A stretch of 64,000 bases of DNA from Coprococcus_C sp934318045 (GTDB lineage Bacteria; Bacillota; Clostridia; Lachnospirales; Lachnospiraceae), in assembly GCA_934318045.1 (NCBI GenBank), contig CAKREY010000015.1, positions 3,176 through 67,175 of the forward strand, in the 5' to 3' direction. Of this stretch, positions 14,076 through 23,501 are shown in pieces. Both the position numbers and the translations under genes were made by a program. Position 1 is the first letter of the stretch. The number at the start of each line of letters is the position of its first letter. Below the pieces are notes generated by a model, which saw only the letters and a list, made by a program, of their open reading frames with translations, was not told where the DNA came from and made no database searches.

Positions 14076-15710
14076 TTATATAAATGCTCCACCATTTACA
14101 TCCTCGCTGTGAATACCGGAATGCTTATAGATTCTCCGGGCAGCTTCTCCCGCAGAGAGGCCATCCTCCTGCCAGCCGCTTACATACGAACGGTTCTCTG
14201 CAAAGACGGATGTATCCACATCGTCTGCATACAGAAGCACCAAGATACCTGCATTGTTCAGATGCTTCACAACCAGTTTCACATCCTCACCCATCTTCGG
14301 TGCATACAGATACGTATGTCGGCCCATGATTGCGAGTTCTTTTTCTACTTTCTGTACGAATTCCAATGTGTTTCCATACCGTCCTGCCACAAACTCCATC
14401 GTAAGTGCACGCTGTCCCTTGAAATTGCTCCGTGCTTCCCGGTCAATCACATGGTCAGAAGAATCCTCTGCATCTGCCAAAAGCTTTGTGACAACACCGC
14501 AGGCAGATGTCATGTTTGTCACACGGTCAATCAGAATCAGCTCACCAAGTGTCTTATGCTTTGCAAACAGATCGACCACAATAGCATCCGCAAATACAAG
14601 TTCACATTCTGCGATCTCATTTTTCTTCAGGGACGAAGCTTCTTTTTTCTCGCCGGTATTGACATCAACCGTATACAGAATATTCTTGATGACGCCCGGA
14701 ATCAGCTTTGTTCCAAGCTTTACATAATAGTTCTTTCCTTCTTCGAGTTCTGCATCATCCATCCAGAGAAGCGTTGCCTCGACAGAGGATGTCACAGAGA
14801 TGCCGGAATCGACAGACAATACACATCCTCTTGACACATCGACTTCGCGGTCAAGCTGGATGGTAACCGGCTCACCAAGCTCTGCTTCCTGTGCATCTGC
14901 ACCAGCGATATTGATACTCTTTACATGCGCTTTCTCATTGCTTGGATACGTTGTAATCTCATCGCCGACCTTGATACTGCCAGCCTCAATCTGTCCCTGG
15001 AATCCACGGAATGTATGGTTCGGGCGGCACACTCTCTGTACCGGCATATAAAATCCCTGTTCCTTCTGGCTGTCCTGTACATCTACCTGCTCCAGATACT
15101 CCAGCAGCGCCGGCCCGTTGTACCAAGCAGTATTTGCACTTTTGGTTGTGACATTATCACCCTCTGTTGCAGAAACCGGAATGATCATGATGTTTTCGAG
15201 TTTCAATTCTTCCCGCAGGTCTTTGATCTGCGCTTCAATCTCTTTAAAACGTGCTTCGTCATAGCCAACCAAGTCCATCTTGTTGACTGCAAACACAAAA
15301 TATTTAATACCCATCAGCGCACAGATTCGGGCATGTCTTCTTGTCTGTGTCAGCACACCCTGTTTTGCATCGATCAGGATAACTGCCAGGTCTGCGAACG
15401 ATGCACCAACTGCCATATTTCTTGTATATTCTTCATGTCCCGGTGTATCTGCCACGATAAAGCTCCGGTTATCGGTTGTGAAGTAACGGTATGCGACATC
15501 AATCGTAATACCCTGTTCCCGCTCTGCCATCAAGCCATCAAGAAGCAGGGAATAATCAATGGCTCCCTCTCTGCTGCCGACCTTCGAATCGAGCTCGAGC
15601 GCTTTTTCCTGGTCTGCATATAACAGCTTCGAATCATATAATATATGTCCAATCAAGGTAGATTTACCATCATCCACACTTCCGCATGTAATAAATTTCA
15701 ATAACTGCAT
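14076..15710 (-). CDS. cysN: ATP sulfurylase GTPase subunit CysN
   Basis: 544 residues. The EF-Tu-like GTPase domain has GSVDDGKST (residues 10-18), DTPGHEEYTRNM and NKMDLVGYDE, followed by beta-barrel domains and a C-terminal region resembling a vestigial kinase-like segment (ENRSYVSGWQEDG). With CysD it couples GTP hydrolysis to formation of adenylyl sulfate. No APS kinase active loop is visible, and the cluster has AprBA, so adenylyl sulfate is used directly. It begins 12 bp after cysD. Confidence 0.96.
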   Translation of the reverse strand: MQLLKFITCGSVDDGKSTLIGHILYDSKLLYADQEKALELDSKVGSREGAIDYSLLLDGLMAEREQGITIDVAYRYFTTDNRSFIVADTPGHEEYTRNMAVGASFADLAVILIDAKQGVLTQTRRHARICALMGIKYFVFAVNKMDLVGYDEARFKEIEAQIKDLREELKLENIMIIPVSATEGDNVTTKSANTAWYNGPALLEYLEQVDVQDSQKEQGFYMPVQRVCRPNHTFRGFQGQIEAGSIKVGDEITTYPSNEKAHVKSINIAGADAQEAELGEPVTIQLDREVDVSRGCVLSVDSGISVTSSVEATLLWMDDAELEEGKNYYVKLGTKLIPGVIKNILYTVDVNTGEKKEASSLKKNEIAECELVFADAIVVDLFAKHKTLGELILIDRVTNMTSACGVVTKLLADAEDSSDHVIDREARSNFKGQRALTMEFVAGRYGNTLEFVQKVEKELAIMGRHTYLYAPKMGEDVKLVVKHLNNAGILVLLYADDVDTSVFAENRSYVSGWQEDGLSAGEAARRIYKHSGIHSEDVNGGAFI

Positions 15711-15722
15711 ATCCGTTCCTCC

Positions 15723-16628
15723 TTAGAAATATCCTTCTCTTTTTCTACGCTCCATAGAGCCTGCTGCCTCGTTGTCGATCACACGTGTCGTTCTCTCGGA
15801 AGATACTGCACTCAGTGTTTCCTCGATGATTGCATCCAGCGTATCTGCATCCGATTCCACACCACCGGTCAGCGGATAGCATCCAAGCGTTCTGAAACGG
15901 ACTTTCTTATATTCAATCTTCTCATCCGGACGCAGACGCTCCTTCATACGATCATCATCAACCATGATGATATTGCCATCCCGGACGACAACCGGACGTT
16001 CTTTCGCGAAATAGAGCGATGGAATCTCGATATTTTCCCGTGCAATATACTGCCAGATATCTTTCTCTGTCCAGTTTGAAAGTGGGAACACACGCACCTC
16101 TTCTCCTTTGAAAAGTTTCGTGTTGAAAAGCTTCCACATCTCCGGTCTCTGGTTCTTTGGGTCCCAGGCATGTGCGGAATTACGGAATGAGAAAATACGT
16201 TCCTTCGCTCTTGATTTTTCCTCATCTCTCCGTCCGCCGCCAAATGCTGCTGTAAATCCGTATTTGTCGAGTGCCTGCTTTAATGCCTGTGTCTTCATGA
16301 TATCTGTATATGCTGAGCCATGGTCAAACGGATTGATTCCGTCCTTGACACCCTGCTCATTGATATACTCAATCATCTCAAGTCCATATTTTTTTGCTAC
16401 ATAATCACGAAACTCAATCATCTCGTGGAACTTCCATGTTGTATTGACATGTAAAAACGGAAATGGCGGCTTTTCCGGATAAAACGCCTTCAATGCCAGA
16501 TGCAGCATAACCGAGCTGTCTTTTCCGATGGAATAAAGCATAACCGGCTTCTCACATTCTGCTGCAACTTCTCTGATAATGTAAATTGCTTCTGCTTCCA
16601 ATTCATCTAAATGTGTTCTTGTACTCAT
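15723..16628 (-). CDS. cysD: ATP sulfurylase catalytic subunit CysD
   Basis: 301 residues, the usual length. PP-loop ATP pyrophosphatase fold with MLYSIGKDSSVMLHLALKAF, the FGGGRRDEEKSRAKERIFS stretch, VFPLSNWTEKDIWQYI and the C-terminal RRKREGYF that is diagnostic for CysD. It makes adenylyl sulfate from ATP and sulfate with CysN. It follows aprB by 12 bp in the sulfate operon. Confidence 0.97.
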   Translation of the reverse strand: MSTRTHLDELEAEAIYIIREVAAECEKPVMLYSIGKDSSVMLHLALKAFYPEKPPFPFLHVNTTWKFHEMIEFRDYVAKKYGLEMIEYINEQGVKDGINPFDHGSAYTDIMKTQALKQALDKYGFTAAFGGGRRDEEKSRAKERIFSFRNSAHAWDPKNQRPEMWKLFNTKLFKGEEVRVFPLSNWTEKDIWQYIARENIEIPSLYFAKERPVVVRDGNIIMVDDDRMKERLRPDEKIEYKKVRFRTLGCYPLTGGVESDADTLDAIIEETLSAVSSERTTRVIDNEAAGSMERRKREGYF

Positions 16629-16640
16629 ATGCGGTCTCCT

Positions 16641-16952
16641 TTAATATTTATTTGATTCCTTTGTATGGATCACAATTTCTTTTTTGCTGCCATCCGGCGC
16701 TGTCACGGTCCAGGTGCGTACATCGCCTTTTTCCTCCACCGATAAGACGGACCCTTTTCCGCCCATATCGGCGCCTAAGAAAAACGAGATTGCACAAAAC
16801 TTACATTCTTTTAAGCAGGACGTGCATCCCCAGCAGTCTTTTTCTCTTTTGATCACTGCTTTTCCATCCTGCAGTTTGATCAGATTTCCGGGACACGCCT
16901 GCACACATTTCCCGCAGCCTGCACATTTGTGCTGATTGATTGCAATACTCAT
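16641..16952 (-). CDS. aprB: Adenylylsulfate reductase beta subunit (ferredoxin-like)
   Basis: 103 residues with two [4Fe-4S] motifs: Cys10, 13, 16 and 20 (CAGCGKCVQAC), and Cys40, 43, 46 and 50 (CWGCTSCLKEC) followed by KFCAIS. It passes electrons to the FAD of AprA. It is shorter than the roughly 150-residue AprB of sulfate respirers, lacking most of the C-terminal tail, as expected for assimilatory-type clostridial versions. ATG overlaps the aprA stop by four bases. Confidence 0.93.
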   Translation of the reverse strand: MSIAINQHKCAGCGKCVQACPGNLIKLQDGKAVIKREKDCWGCTSCLKECKFCAISFFLGADMGGKGSVLSVEEKGDVRTWTVTAPDGSKKEIVIHTKESNKY

Positions 16953-18688
16953 TGTCTCTCACCTCCGGCCATGCATTGATTTTTTTCATCAAACTGGAAT
17001 ACGAGTCTGTGGTCTGCATCTACCAGCCTGCGTTCCACGATATGAATGTCTCCATCCTTCTTGTAAGAATTTACATATTCCTTGTATGCATCATCTTCAT
17101 CCGGATGGCTCATATTCTCTGCAAAGCTGTGCCATCTTGTTTCCTTTCTGGCAAGCAGATGGGCAATCACTGAAAAGCAGACCGTCATCCGTTCTTTGAT
17201 CTCGTAAATCTGCAGCAGATCATCCATGTTTTCTGCATGCAGTGCTTCTACAACCGGAATCAAGCTCTCCAGATGTTCCTTCGCAAGTGCAAGTCCGGTT
17301 TCGTTGAACTGATAGCTGCTTCCGATTCCACCAGCGTAAGTATCCATGATCTTCTGCATTGTTTCCTCTGCCTGTTCAATGGAAATAAGGGATGACGCAT
17401 TTGAAAAATAATGTGCATACCCATCTATGATATCCTGTATCTTTTCTGTAAAATATGCCGCATCCTTTGTCTGGAACTTTCGTTCCTCGAGGAAACGTTC
17501 CATGCTTTCACTTGCAATCTTCCCTTCGACGATTGCTCCTGTCACATACTTCTGTGGGGCGCCTCCAGCGACATCTCCGGCCGCATACAACCCTTTGATG
17601 GTTGTTGCACGGGTATCGTCAATCCAGTAACCGCTTGCTGTATGTCCACCAACGATATATGGCTCCGTCCCCTCAATCTCTACGTTCTGTGACTTTGGTC
17701 CCTGGCCGCCTTCTAACCATTTCAATGTCTGGCTCGGCGCCATATTCAGATAGGCTTTGTAGAGGTCCTCTTCCTGCTCTGCACTGATTTCATCCGTTTT
17801 CAGATAACACGGACCTCTGCCTTCCTGATTTTCTTTCGTTGTTCCGTACACACGCTCACAGGTTGCCACACCATATTTAGTCTCATAGATTTCGCCAAGT
17901 CCATTCATCTGTTTTGCATGAACTCCCTGTGCGATGGTTCCGGTCGGAGCAATCGTATCTTTGCAGCGGAGTGCAATAAACCGCATCTCAAACGTTGTCA
18001 TCTCTGCACCGGCTTCGATTCCCATCGCATATCCGGCTCCGGTATTAAATGGCGGATACCACATCTTATGTCTCGAAAATCCCGGATTGTTCGGACGGTA
18101 AAGTCCTGCCGCACCACCGGTTGCAACAAGCACCGTCTTCGCATGGATGACATAGACTGTTTTTTTGTCGACATCAAACCCGATGGCACCATAGATTTCA
18201 TTCTCGCAAACAAGATAATCTGTGATATTGACATGGTTTAACACTGTCACATTTTTCTGACGTGCCGCCATATCTGCAAGAATCGGTTTGATATTTTCCC
18301 CATTTATTTTAATATTCCGGTTTCCTCTCGTGACATACTTTCCGTTTTCGTCTTTCAATATCACAAGCCCGTTTTCCTCCAGCACGTTCGTGACTTCGTT
18401 TAGTCCCTCGGACATGGATAACAACAGGTCTTCCCGGACAATTCCTTTTGCATCGTTTTTTGCGTAATTCACATAATCCATCGGGGTTCTTCCCTCTGTG
18501 ATATAGGCATTGATTGCATTTACGCCCGCTGCCAGACAGCCGCTTCTTTTGATATTTGCTTTCTCCGCAATCACAACATCATAGGTTCCACTTAGCCCTG
18601 CCACATAGGCAGCATAGCACCCGGCTGTACCACCTCCGATGATCAGGATATCTGTATCGTATATTTTGATTTCAAATGCTTCATTCAT
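16949..18688 (-). CDS. aprA: Adenylylsulfate reductase alpha subunit (FAD)
   Basis: 579 residues of the fumarate reductase/succinate dehydrogenase flavoprotein family, AprA branch. FAD loop is ILIIGGGTAGCYAAYVAG, then KANIKRSGCLAAGVNAINAY, GGAAGLYRPNNPG and GLYAAGDVAGGAPQKYVTGA. It reduces adenylyl sulfate to sulfite and AMP. The 620-660 residue dissimilatory enzymes receive electrons from QmoABC, which is absent here, and the neighbours are sulfate uptake and cysteine genes, so the role is assimilatory. No PAPS reductase or APS kinase gene accompanies it. Confidence 0.94.
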   Translation of the reverse strand: MNEAFEIKIYDTDILIIGGGTAGCYAAYVAGLSGTYDVVIAEKANIKRSGCLAAGVNAINAYITEGRTPMDYVNYAKNDAKGIVREDLLLSMSEGLNEVTNVLEENGLVILKDENGKYVTRGNRNIKINGENIKPILADMAARQKNVTVLNHVNITDYLVCENEIYGAIGFDVDKKTVYVIHAKTVLVATGGAAGLYRPNNPGFSRHKMWYPPFNTGAGYAMGIEAGAEMTTFEMRFIALRCKDTIAPTGTIAQGVHAKQMNGLGEIYETKYGVATCERVYGTTKENQEGRGPCYLKTDEISAEQEEDLYKAYLNMAPSQTLKWLEGGQGPKSQNVEIEGTEPYIVGGHTASGYWIDDTRATTIKGLYAAGDVAGGAPQKYVTGAIVEGKIASESMERFLEERKFQTKDAAYFTEKIQDIIDGYAHYFSNASSLISIEQAEETMQKIMDTYAGGIGSSYQFNETGLALAKEHLESLIPVVEALHAENMDDLLQIYEIKERMTVCFSVIAHLLARKETRWHSFAENMSHPDEDDAYKEYVNSYKKDGDIHIVERRLVDADHRLVFQFDEKNQCMAGGERQ

Positions 18689-18709
18689 ACCGGTTCCTCT
18701 CTCTTCTTA

Positions 18710-19780
18710 TTACATAAATACTTCGTCGCCAAGCAATACGTAGTTATCAAGTATCTTTACTTCATCGTCTTTTGTAAGGATCAGCCGGTATACAAGGACA
18801 TACACATCTTCCCCGACTGTCACCGGATTGTCGCCCATGCTTCTCGATCCGACGATGACCTTATCACCGACACGGACGGTAATCTCGGAGTAATCCCCTC
18901 GGAACACGACCTTGATTACTTTTCCCGGTGAGGAAGTTGCCGCGAACTGCTGGGATTCATTTTCCTTGTAGATCCGCACAAATTCCGGCCGGATCAATAC
19001 TTCGTCAAACTCCTCCGTCTGCGCAAAGGAACGCAAACCGTGATAATCCTTAAACACTGCATTTTTCCCAAAGAAGTTTGCAGTAAATGCAGTCTCCGGA
19101 TTTGCATATATGTCTGCCGGCGATCCAATCTGTTCGATTCTTCCTTTGTTTGTCAATATGATCTCATCCGAAACTTCAATCGCTTCGTCCTGGTCATGCG
19201 TGACGAAGATGCTTGTGATTCCAAGATTCGTGATCATCTCCCTAAGCCAGCTCCGTAACTCCTGTCGGACTTTTGCATCAATCGCCGCAAACGGTTCATC
19301 GAGCAGCAAAAGCTGCGGATTCGGTGCGATTGCTCTGGCAAACGCAACTCTTTGGCGCTGACCACCGGATAACTGGTTCGGGTACCGGTCGCCAAGTCCT
19401 TTCAGGTTGACAAGTTCTAACAGCTCGTCCACACGTTCCTTTATCCGTTTCTTCGGCACCTTCTGGATTTTCAGACCTGTCGCAATATTTTCCGCAACCG
19501 TCATATACCGAAACAGCGCATAATTCTGAAACACAAATCCGATTCCGCGCTTGCTTCCCGGCAGGTCATTTACGACTTTTCCGTCGATAATGATATCGCC
19601 GCTGTCCTGTTTTTCAAGCCCCGCAATCATCCGGAGGATTGTTGTCTTTCCGGATCCGCTCGGTCCAAGCAGAGCGACTAACTTTCCTTTTTCAATGCTG
19701 AAACTGACATCTGTGGATGCCTGATAAGAACCATAAGTTTTATTTATATTTTTCAAAGTCACATATTCCATATTAGGCAT
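18710..19780 (-). CDS. cysA: Sulfate ABC transporter ATPase CysA
   Basis: 356 residues: nucleotide-binding domain with Walker A GPSGSGKTT, signature LSGGQRQRVAFARA and Walker B LLLLDEPFAAID, then a C-terminal TOBE-like domain (residues 240-350). It energises sulfate/thiosulfate import with CysT and CysW. The start overlaps the cysW stop by 8 bases; an internal ATG three codons later (MEYVTLKN) is an alternative. Confidence 0.96.
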   Translation of the reverse strand: MPNMEYVTLKNINKTYGSYQASTDVSFSIEKGKLVALLGPSGSGKTTILRMIAGLEKQDSGDIIIDGKVVNDLPGSKRGIGFVFQNYALFRYMTVAENIATGLKIQKVPKKRIKERVDELLELVNLKGLGDRYPNQLSGGQRQRVAFARAIAPNPQLLLLDEPFAAIDAKVRQELRSWLREMITNLGITSIFVTHDQDEAIEVSDEIILTNKGRIEQIGSPADIYANPETAFTANFFGKNAVFKDYHGLRSFAQTEEFDEVLIRPEFVRIYKENESQQFAATSSPGKVIKVVFRGDYSEITVRVGDKVIVGSRSMGDNPVTVGEDVYVLVYRLILTKDDEVKILDNYVLLGDEVFM

Positions 19781-20594
19781 CCTTCTTTTCTAAAATATTT
19801 CTCAAAATCAATATGATGATTGCCATGAGCATCAGCAGCGCAGACACTGCAAATGCGCCTGTAAAATCATATCCCTGGTATAGCATCTCCACATGCAGCG
19901 GCAGCGTGTTTGTAAGTCCGCGCAGATGCCCGGATATAACTGACACTGCACCGAATTCGCCCATGGCTCGCGCCGAACAGAGTACAACGCCAAACAGAAA
20001 CGCCCACCGGATATGTGGAAATGTAATCTTGCGGAAAATCGTAAATCCATTCATTCCCATCAACGCAGCTGCTTCCTCTTCCTGCGTCCCGATGGAATTG
20101 AGCACCGGGATAATCTCCCTCGAGATATAAGGAAATGTCACAAAAACAGTTGCCAAAATCACACCCGGAACCGCAAATGTAATAGAGATTCCGAACCGTT
20201 CCAGAAGCGGATACAGAATACTCTGTCGTCCATATGTAAGCAAAAAGATCAGTCCGGCAATAACCGGAGAGATTGTAAGGGGCAGATCAATCAAAGCAGT
20301 CACGACTTTTTTCCCTTTGAATTCAAACCGTGTCAGGCACCAGGCTGCACAAAGGCCAAAGATCGTATTGACAAGAAGTGCCCATACAGTCGCAAGGATT
20401 GTAAGTTTCATTGCTTTTAATGTATACAGATCGGTGATTGCAGCCACGAATTTGCCGATTCCTGCATGCAAAGATGTATACAAAATGTAGCTAAGCGGCA
20501 GGATCAGCATCACAAACAAAAAAATCACACAGACACCGATCATAATCCACTTCACAAGTTTGTTTTCTTTTTTGACTGATGTTTTTTTCTCCAT
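19773..20594 (-). CDS. cysW: Sulfate ABC transporter permease CysW
   Basis: 273 residues with six hydrophobic segments. The cytoplasmic coupling loop reads AALMGMNGFTIFRKITFPHIR, and ARAMGEFGAVSVISGH is the family's conserved motif. The C-terminus ends in LRNILEKKDA. It starts 13 bp after cysT and overlaps cysA. Confidence 0.95.
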   Translation of the reverse strand: MEKKTSVKKENKLVKWIMIGVCVIFLFVMLILPLSYILYTSLHAGIGKFVAAITDLYTLKAMKLTILATVWALLVNTIFGLCAAWCLTRFEFKGKKVVTALIDLPLTISPVIAGLIFLLTYGRQSILYPLLERFGISITFAVPGVILATVFVTFPYISREIIPVLNSIGTQEEEAAALMGMNGFTIFRKITFPHIRWAFLFGVVLCSARAMGEFGAVSVISGHLRGLTNTLPLHVEMLYQGYDFTGAFAVSALLMLMAIIILILRNILEKKDA

Positions 20595-20607
20595 CGTAGT
20601 TCCTCAT

Positions 20608-21435
20608 TTATTTCACTTTCTTTGCTGCTTTGTACTGGATCACAGAATTGATCATCAATATGACAAACGCTGTCACAAGCATCAAAAGCGCAATCGATGT
20701 TGCTGCTGTATAATCAAATTCCTGCAGCTTTGACATGATCAAAAGCGGAGCAATCTCCGTATCAAATGGCTTATTTCCTGCGATAAATACAACGCTTCCG
20801 TATTCACCCAAACACCTGGCAAATGCCATTGTAAATCCTCCGGCAAGCGCTGGCAGAATCTCCGGGAAAACCGCTTTCCGAAATGCCAGAAACGGCGTAG
20901 CGCCCAAAATCTCCATCGCTTCTACATACGAGCCATCGAGTTTTTCAAGCACCGGCTGCACACTGCGGACGACAAACGGAATCCCGACAAAGACAAGTGC
21001 AAAGATAATTCCAAGTTTTGTATATGCAATTTTTATTCCAAACTTTGCAAAAAAACTGCCGATCCACCCATCCGGCGTGGCCAGATGCGTAAGTGCAATA
21101 CCTGCGACTGCAGTCGGAAGCGCAAACGGAAGTTCAATCATGCCATCCATGATTTTTTTCCCGGGGAAATCATACCGCACGAGCACCCATGCCATAAGCA
21201 ATCCCATGACTACGTTGATCAACGAAGCAATACATGCAGTCGAGAGGCTGACCCAGTATGCACTTAACACACGTTTATTCAAAATGATATGAAAGAATTC
21301 TGCCGGTGAAAGTTTCGCTGTATAAATCACAAGCGAGCAAAGCGGAATCAATACAATCACGCTAAGCATCGATATCATGATTCCAAATGTCAACCCAAAT
21401 CCCGGAATTACTCTCTTTTGTCTTTTACTGCTCAT
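20608..21435 (-). CDS. cysT: Sulfate ABC transporter permease CysT
   Basis: About 275 residues from MSSKRQKRVIPGFGLTFG, six transmembrane segments, coupling loop AMEILGATPFLAFRKAVFPEI and conserved ARCLGEYGSVVFIAGN. The ATG at 21433-21435 lies inside the end of the binding-protein gene (11-base overlap); longer readings to 21498 have no ribosome site and no family match, though the chosen one is also weak. Pairs with CysW in the membrane. Confidence 0.94.
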   Translation of the reverse strand: MSSKRQKRVIPGFGLTFGIMISMLSVIVLIPLCSLVIYTAKLSPAEFFHIILNKRVLSAYWVSLSTACIASLINVVMGLLMAWVLVRYDFPGKKIMDGMIELPFALPTAVAGIALTHLATPDGWIGSFFAKFGIKIAYTKLGIIFALVFVGIPFVVRSVQPVLEKLDGSYVEAMEILGATPFLAFRKAVFPEILPALAGGFTMAFARCLGEYGSVVFIAGNKPFDTEIAPLLIMSKLQEFDYTAATSIALLMLVTAFVILMINSVIQYKAAKKVK

Positions 21436-22471
21436 ATATTCTATCGAAGAAACCGCCATCTGCAAAATGCACACCGGCTGCATTCTCCCATCCTCCAAAA
21501 TGTTCTATCTCTGTCATGTCAACATCTGTAACCATCCACTTCTGGTCTGACGGAATCTCCTTGATTTCCCGCACACCTGCCGGAAGTGCATATTCGTTTG
21601 CAATCGTTTTATCGACCGGGCGGTAAAAATTTTCGGCTTCTAACTTCTGGGCTTCTTCCGAATAGAGATAGCGGATATATTCTTCTGCAACATCTTTTGT
21701 CTTGTGCTTTTCCACCATTTCATCCACAACCGCGACCGTTGGCTGGCATAAGATTGTTGCCGAAGGCACGATGATCTCATATTCACCCGGATATTCTTCC
21801 AAGCTGAAAAATGCTTCATTTTCCCATGCGATCAGTACATCTCCCTGTCCATTTTCCACAAAAGAAGTCGATGACGCTCTCGCTCCTGAGTCAAGCACCA
21901 GCACATGTTTATAAAGCGTCTCCATGCAGTCCAGTATTTCCTGTTCGCTTTTCCCCTGCTTTTCAAAATAATACCACGCCGCCAGATAATTCCATCTAGC
22001 TCCACCGCTCGTCTTCGGATTCGGTGTGATTACACCGACATCGTCCCGCAGCAGATCATCCCAGTCATGGATGCCTTTGGGATTTCCTTTTCGCACAAGG
22101 AACACAATCGTCGAAGTATACGGTGCGGAATCGTCCGGAAATTCATCTGTAAAATCTTCATTTATCATACCCTGGTCGGCAATCGCACGGATATCCTGCT
22201 CCAAAGCAAGTGTTACGACATCTGCTTCCAATCCGTTTGATACTTCCAGTGCCTGTTTGCCGGAACCTCCATGAGACTGTATGACATCGATATCTTTTCC
22301 CGTCTGTTCCTTCCAGTGCCGAATAAATATCTGATTGTATGCCTCGTACAATTCCCGGGTTGGATCATAAGATACATTTATAATATAGTCCCGTTTTGTC
22401 GTATTACACCCGGTAAGCATGGTTGCAAGAAGCGCGATAATGCATACAACTGTTTTTGTTATTTTTCCCAT
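21425..22471 (-). CDS. sbp: Sulfate-binding lipoprotein of the ABC transporter
   Basis: 348 residues. The signal peptide MGKITKTVVCIIALLATM leads into lipobox LTGC, so Cys22 is the likely lipidated residue. The mature part has the Sbp/CysP signatures NVSYDPTRELYEAYN, IQSHGGSGKQAL, GLEADVVTLALEQDI, NPKTSGGARWNYLAAW and LDSGARASSTSFVENGQGD. It captures sulfate or thiosulfate for CysTWA. The gene is 76 bp after cysK, with two hairpins between, and is first of the uptake/activation genes. Confidence 0.95.
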   Translation of the reverse strand: MGKITKTVVCIIALLATMLTGCNTTKRDYIINVSYDPTRELYEAYNQIFIRHWKEQTGKDIDVIQSHGGSGKQALEVSNGLEADVVTLALEQDIRAIADQGMINEDFTDEFPDDSAPYTSTIVFLVRKGNPKGIHDWDDLLRDDVGVITPNPKTSGGARWNYLAAWYYFEKQGKSEQEILDCMETLYKHVLVLDSGARASSTSFVENGQGDVLIAWENEAFFSLEEYPGEYEIIVPSATILCQPTVAVVDEMVEKHKTKDVAEEYIRYLYSEEAQKLEAENFYRPVDKTIANEYALPAGVREIKEIPSDQKWMVTDVDMTEIEHFGGWENAAGVHFADGGFFDRIYEQ

Positions 22472-22508
22472 TTTTCATACCTGTTTTGTGGGATTTCGTC
22501 CCATATTT

Positions 22509-22534
22509 TTTCCCGCATATTTCTATGCGGGAAA
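22509..22534. other. Intercistronic hairpin between cysK and sbp
   Basis: An 11-bp perfect stem (22509-22519 with 22524-22534, 4-nt loop) without a following T run on the minus strand; a second small hairpin (TGGGA/TCCCA) lies just before the sbp start. This looks like an mRNA processing or stability element that could set cysK to sbp ratios, not a full terminator. Confidence 0.5.
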
Positions 22535-22547
22535 TGTGTGTCATGAA

Positions 22548-23483
22548 TTATTTTGAAAACAATGATGTTGACAGGTACCGGTCTCCGGAATCCGGAAGCA
22601 ATGCAACGATTGTCTTTCCTTTATTCTCCGGGCGGTTCGCTAAAATCACTGCCGCCTTCAATGCCGCACCAGAAGAAATACCAACCAGGATACCTTCTGA
22701 TATTGCAAATCTTCTGCCTTCCTCAAATGCATCATCGTTTTCAATCGGGATAATCTCGTCGTAAATCTTTGTATTCAGAACTTCCGGTACAAAACCTGCG
22801 CCGATTCCCTGGATCTTATGTGGTCCCATGATGCCTTTGGACAACACAGGGCTTCCAGCTGGCTCTACTGCTACAATCTTGATATCCGGATTCTGTGACT
22901 TCAGATACTCACCGATACCAGTGATTGTTCCACCGGTTCCAACACCTGCCACGAAGATATCTACTTTTCCATCGGTCTGCTTATAGATTTCCGGTCCGGT
23001 TGTCTCTTTGTGGATCTTCGGATTTGCCGGATTTACAAACTGTCCTAAGATGTAAGAACCAGGTGTCTCCTTATGGATCTCCTCCGCTTTTTCAATCGCG
23101 CCCTTCATGCCCTTTGCGCCTTCTGTCAAAACGATCTCTGCGCCATAAGCCTTAAGCAGGTTTCTTCTCTCTATACTCATCGTATCCGGAAGTGTAAGGA
23201 CTGCCTTGTATCCTTTTGCAGCTGCAACTGCTGCCAAACCGATTCCTGTGTTTCCACTTGTCGGCTCGATGATCGTGGCACCCGGTTTGATCAATCCTTT
23301 TTCTTCTGCATCCTCAATCATAGAAAGTGCGATTCTGTCTTTTACAGAACCTGCCGGATTTAAATACTCCAGCTTTGCAAGGATTGTCGCATCCTTGACT
23401 CCTGCCTGCTTTGAATAATTGTTCAACTGTAAAATCGGTGTATTCCCAATCAACTCTGTTGCGCTCTGTTTTATATCTGCCAT
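22548..23483 (-). CDS. cysK: Cysteine synthase A (O-acetylserine sulfhydrylase)
   Basis: 311 residues, usual length. PLP lysine in PAGSVKDRIALSM, substrate loop EPTSGNTGIGLA, phosphate-binding VGTGGTITGIGEYL and the C-terminal PDSGDRYLST. It makes cysteine from O-acetylserine and sulfide. It is the first gene of the sulfate-assimilation run, under a strong promoter with a palindromic operator at its transcription start. Confidence 0.97.
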   Translation of the reverse strand: MADIKQSATELIGNTPILQLNNYSKQAGVKDATILAKLEYLNPAGSVKDRIALSMIEDAEEKGLIKPGATIIEPTSGNTGIGLAAVAAAKGYKAVLTLPDTMSIERRNLLKAYGAEIVLTEGAKGMKGAIEKAEEIHKETPGSYILGQFVNPANPKIHKETTGPEIYKQTDGKVDIFVAGVGTGGTITGIGEYLKSQNPDIKIVAVEPAGSPVLSKGIMGPHKIQGIGAGFVPEVLNTKIYDEIIPIENDDAFEEGRRFAISEGILVGISSGAALKAAVILANRPENKGKTIVALLPDSGDRYLSTSLFSK

Positions 23484-23501
23484 TTGTGTCTTCCTACCTT
23501 T

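Noticed and set aside
20735..21292. Plus-strand open frame (185 codons) opposite cysT
   Set aside because: Shadow of a well-conserved permease gene; composition is its complement, with no start signal.
22509..22534. Rho-independent terminator after cysK
   Set aside because: The stem is good, but the minus strand continues with A residues instead of T, so it is listed only as a hairpin.
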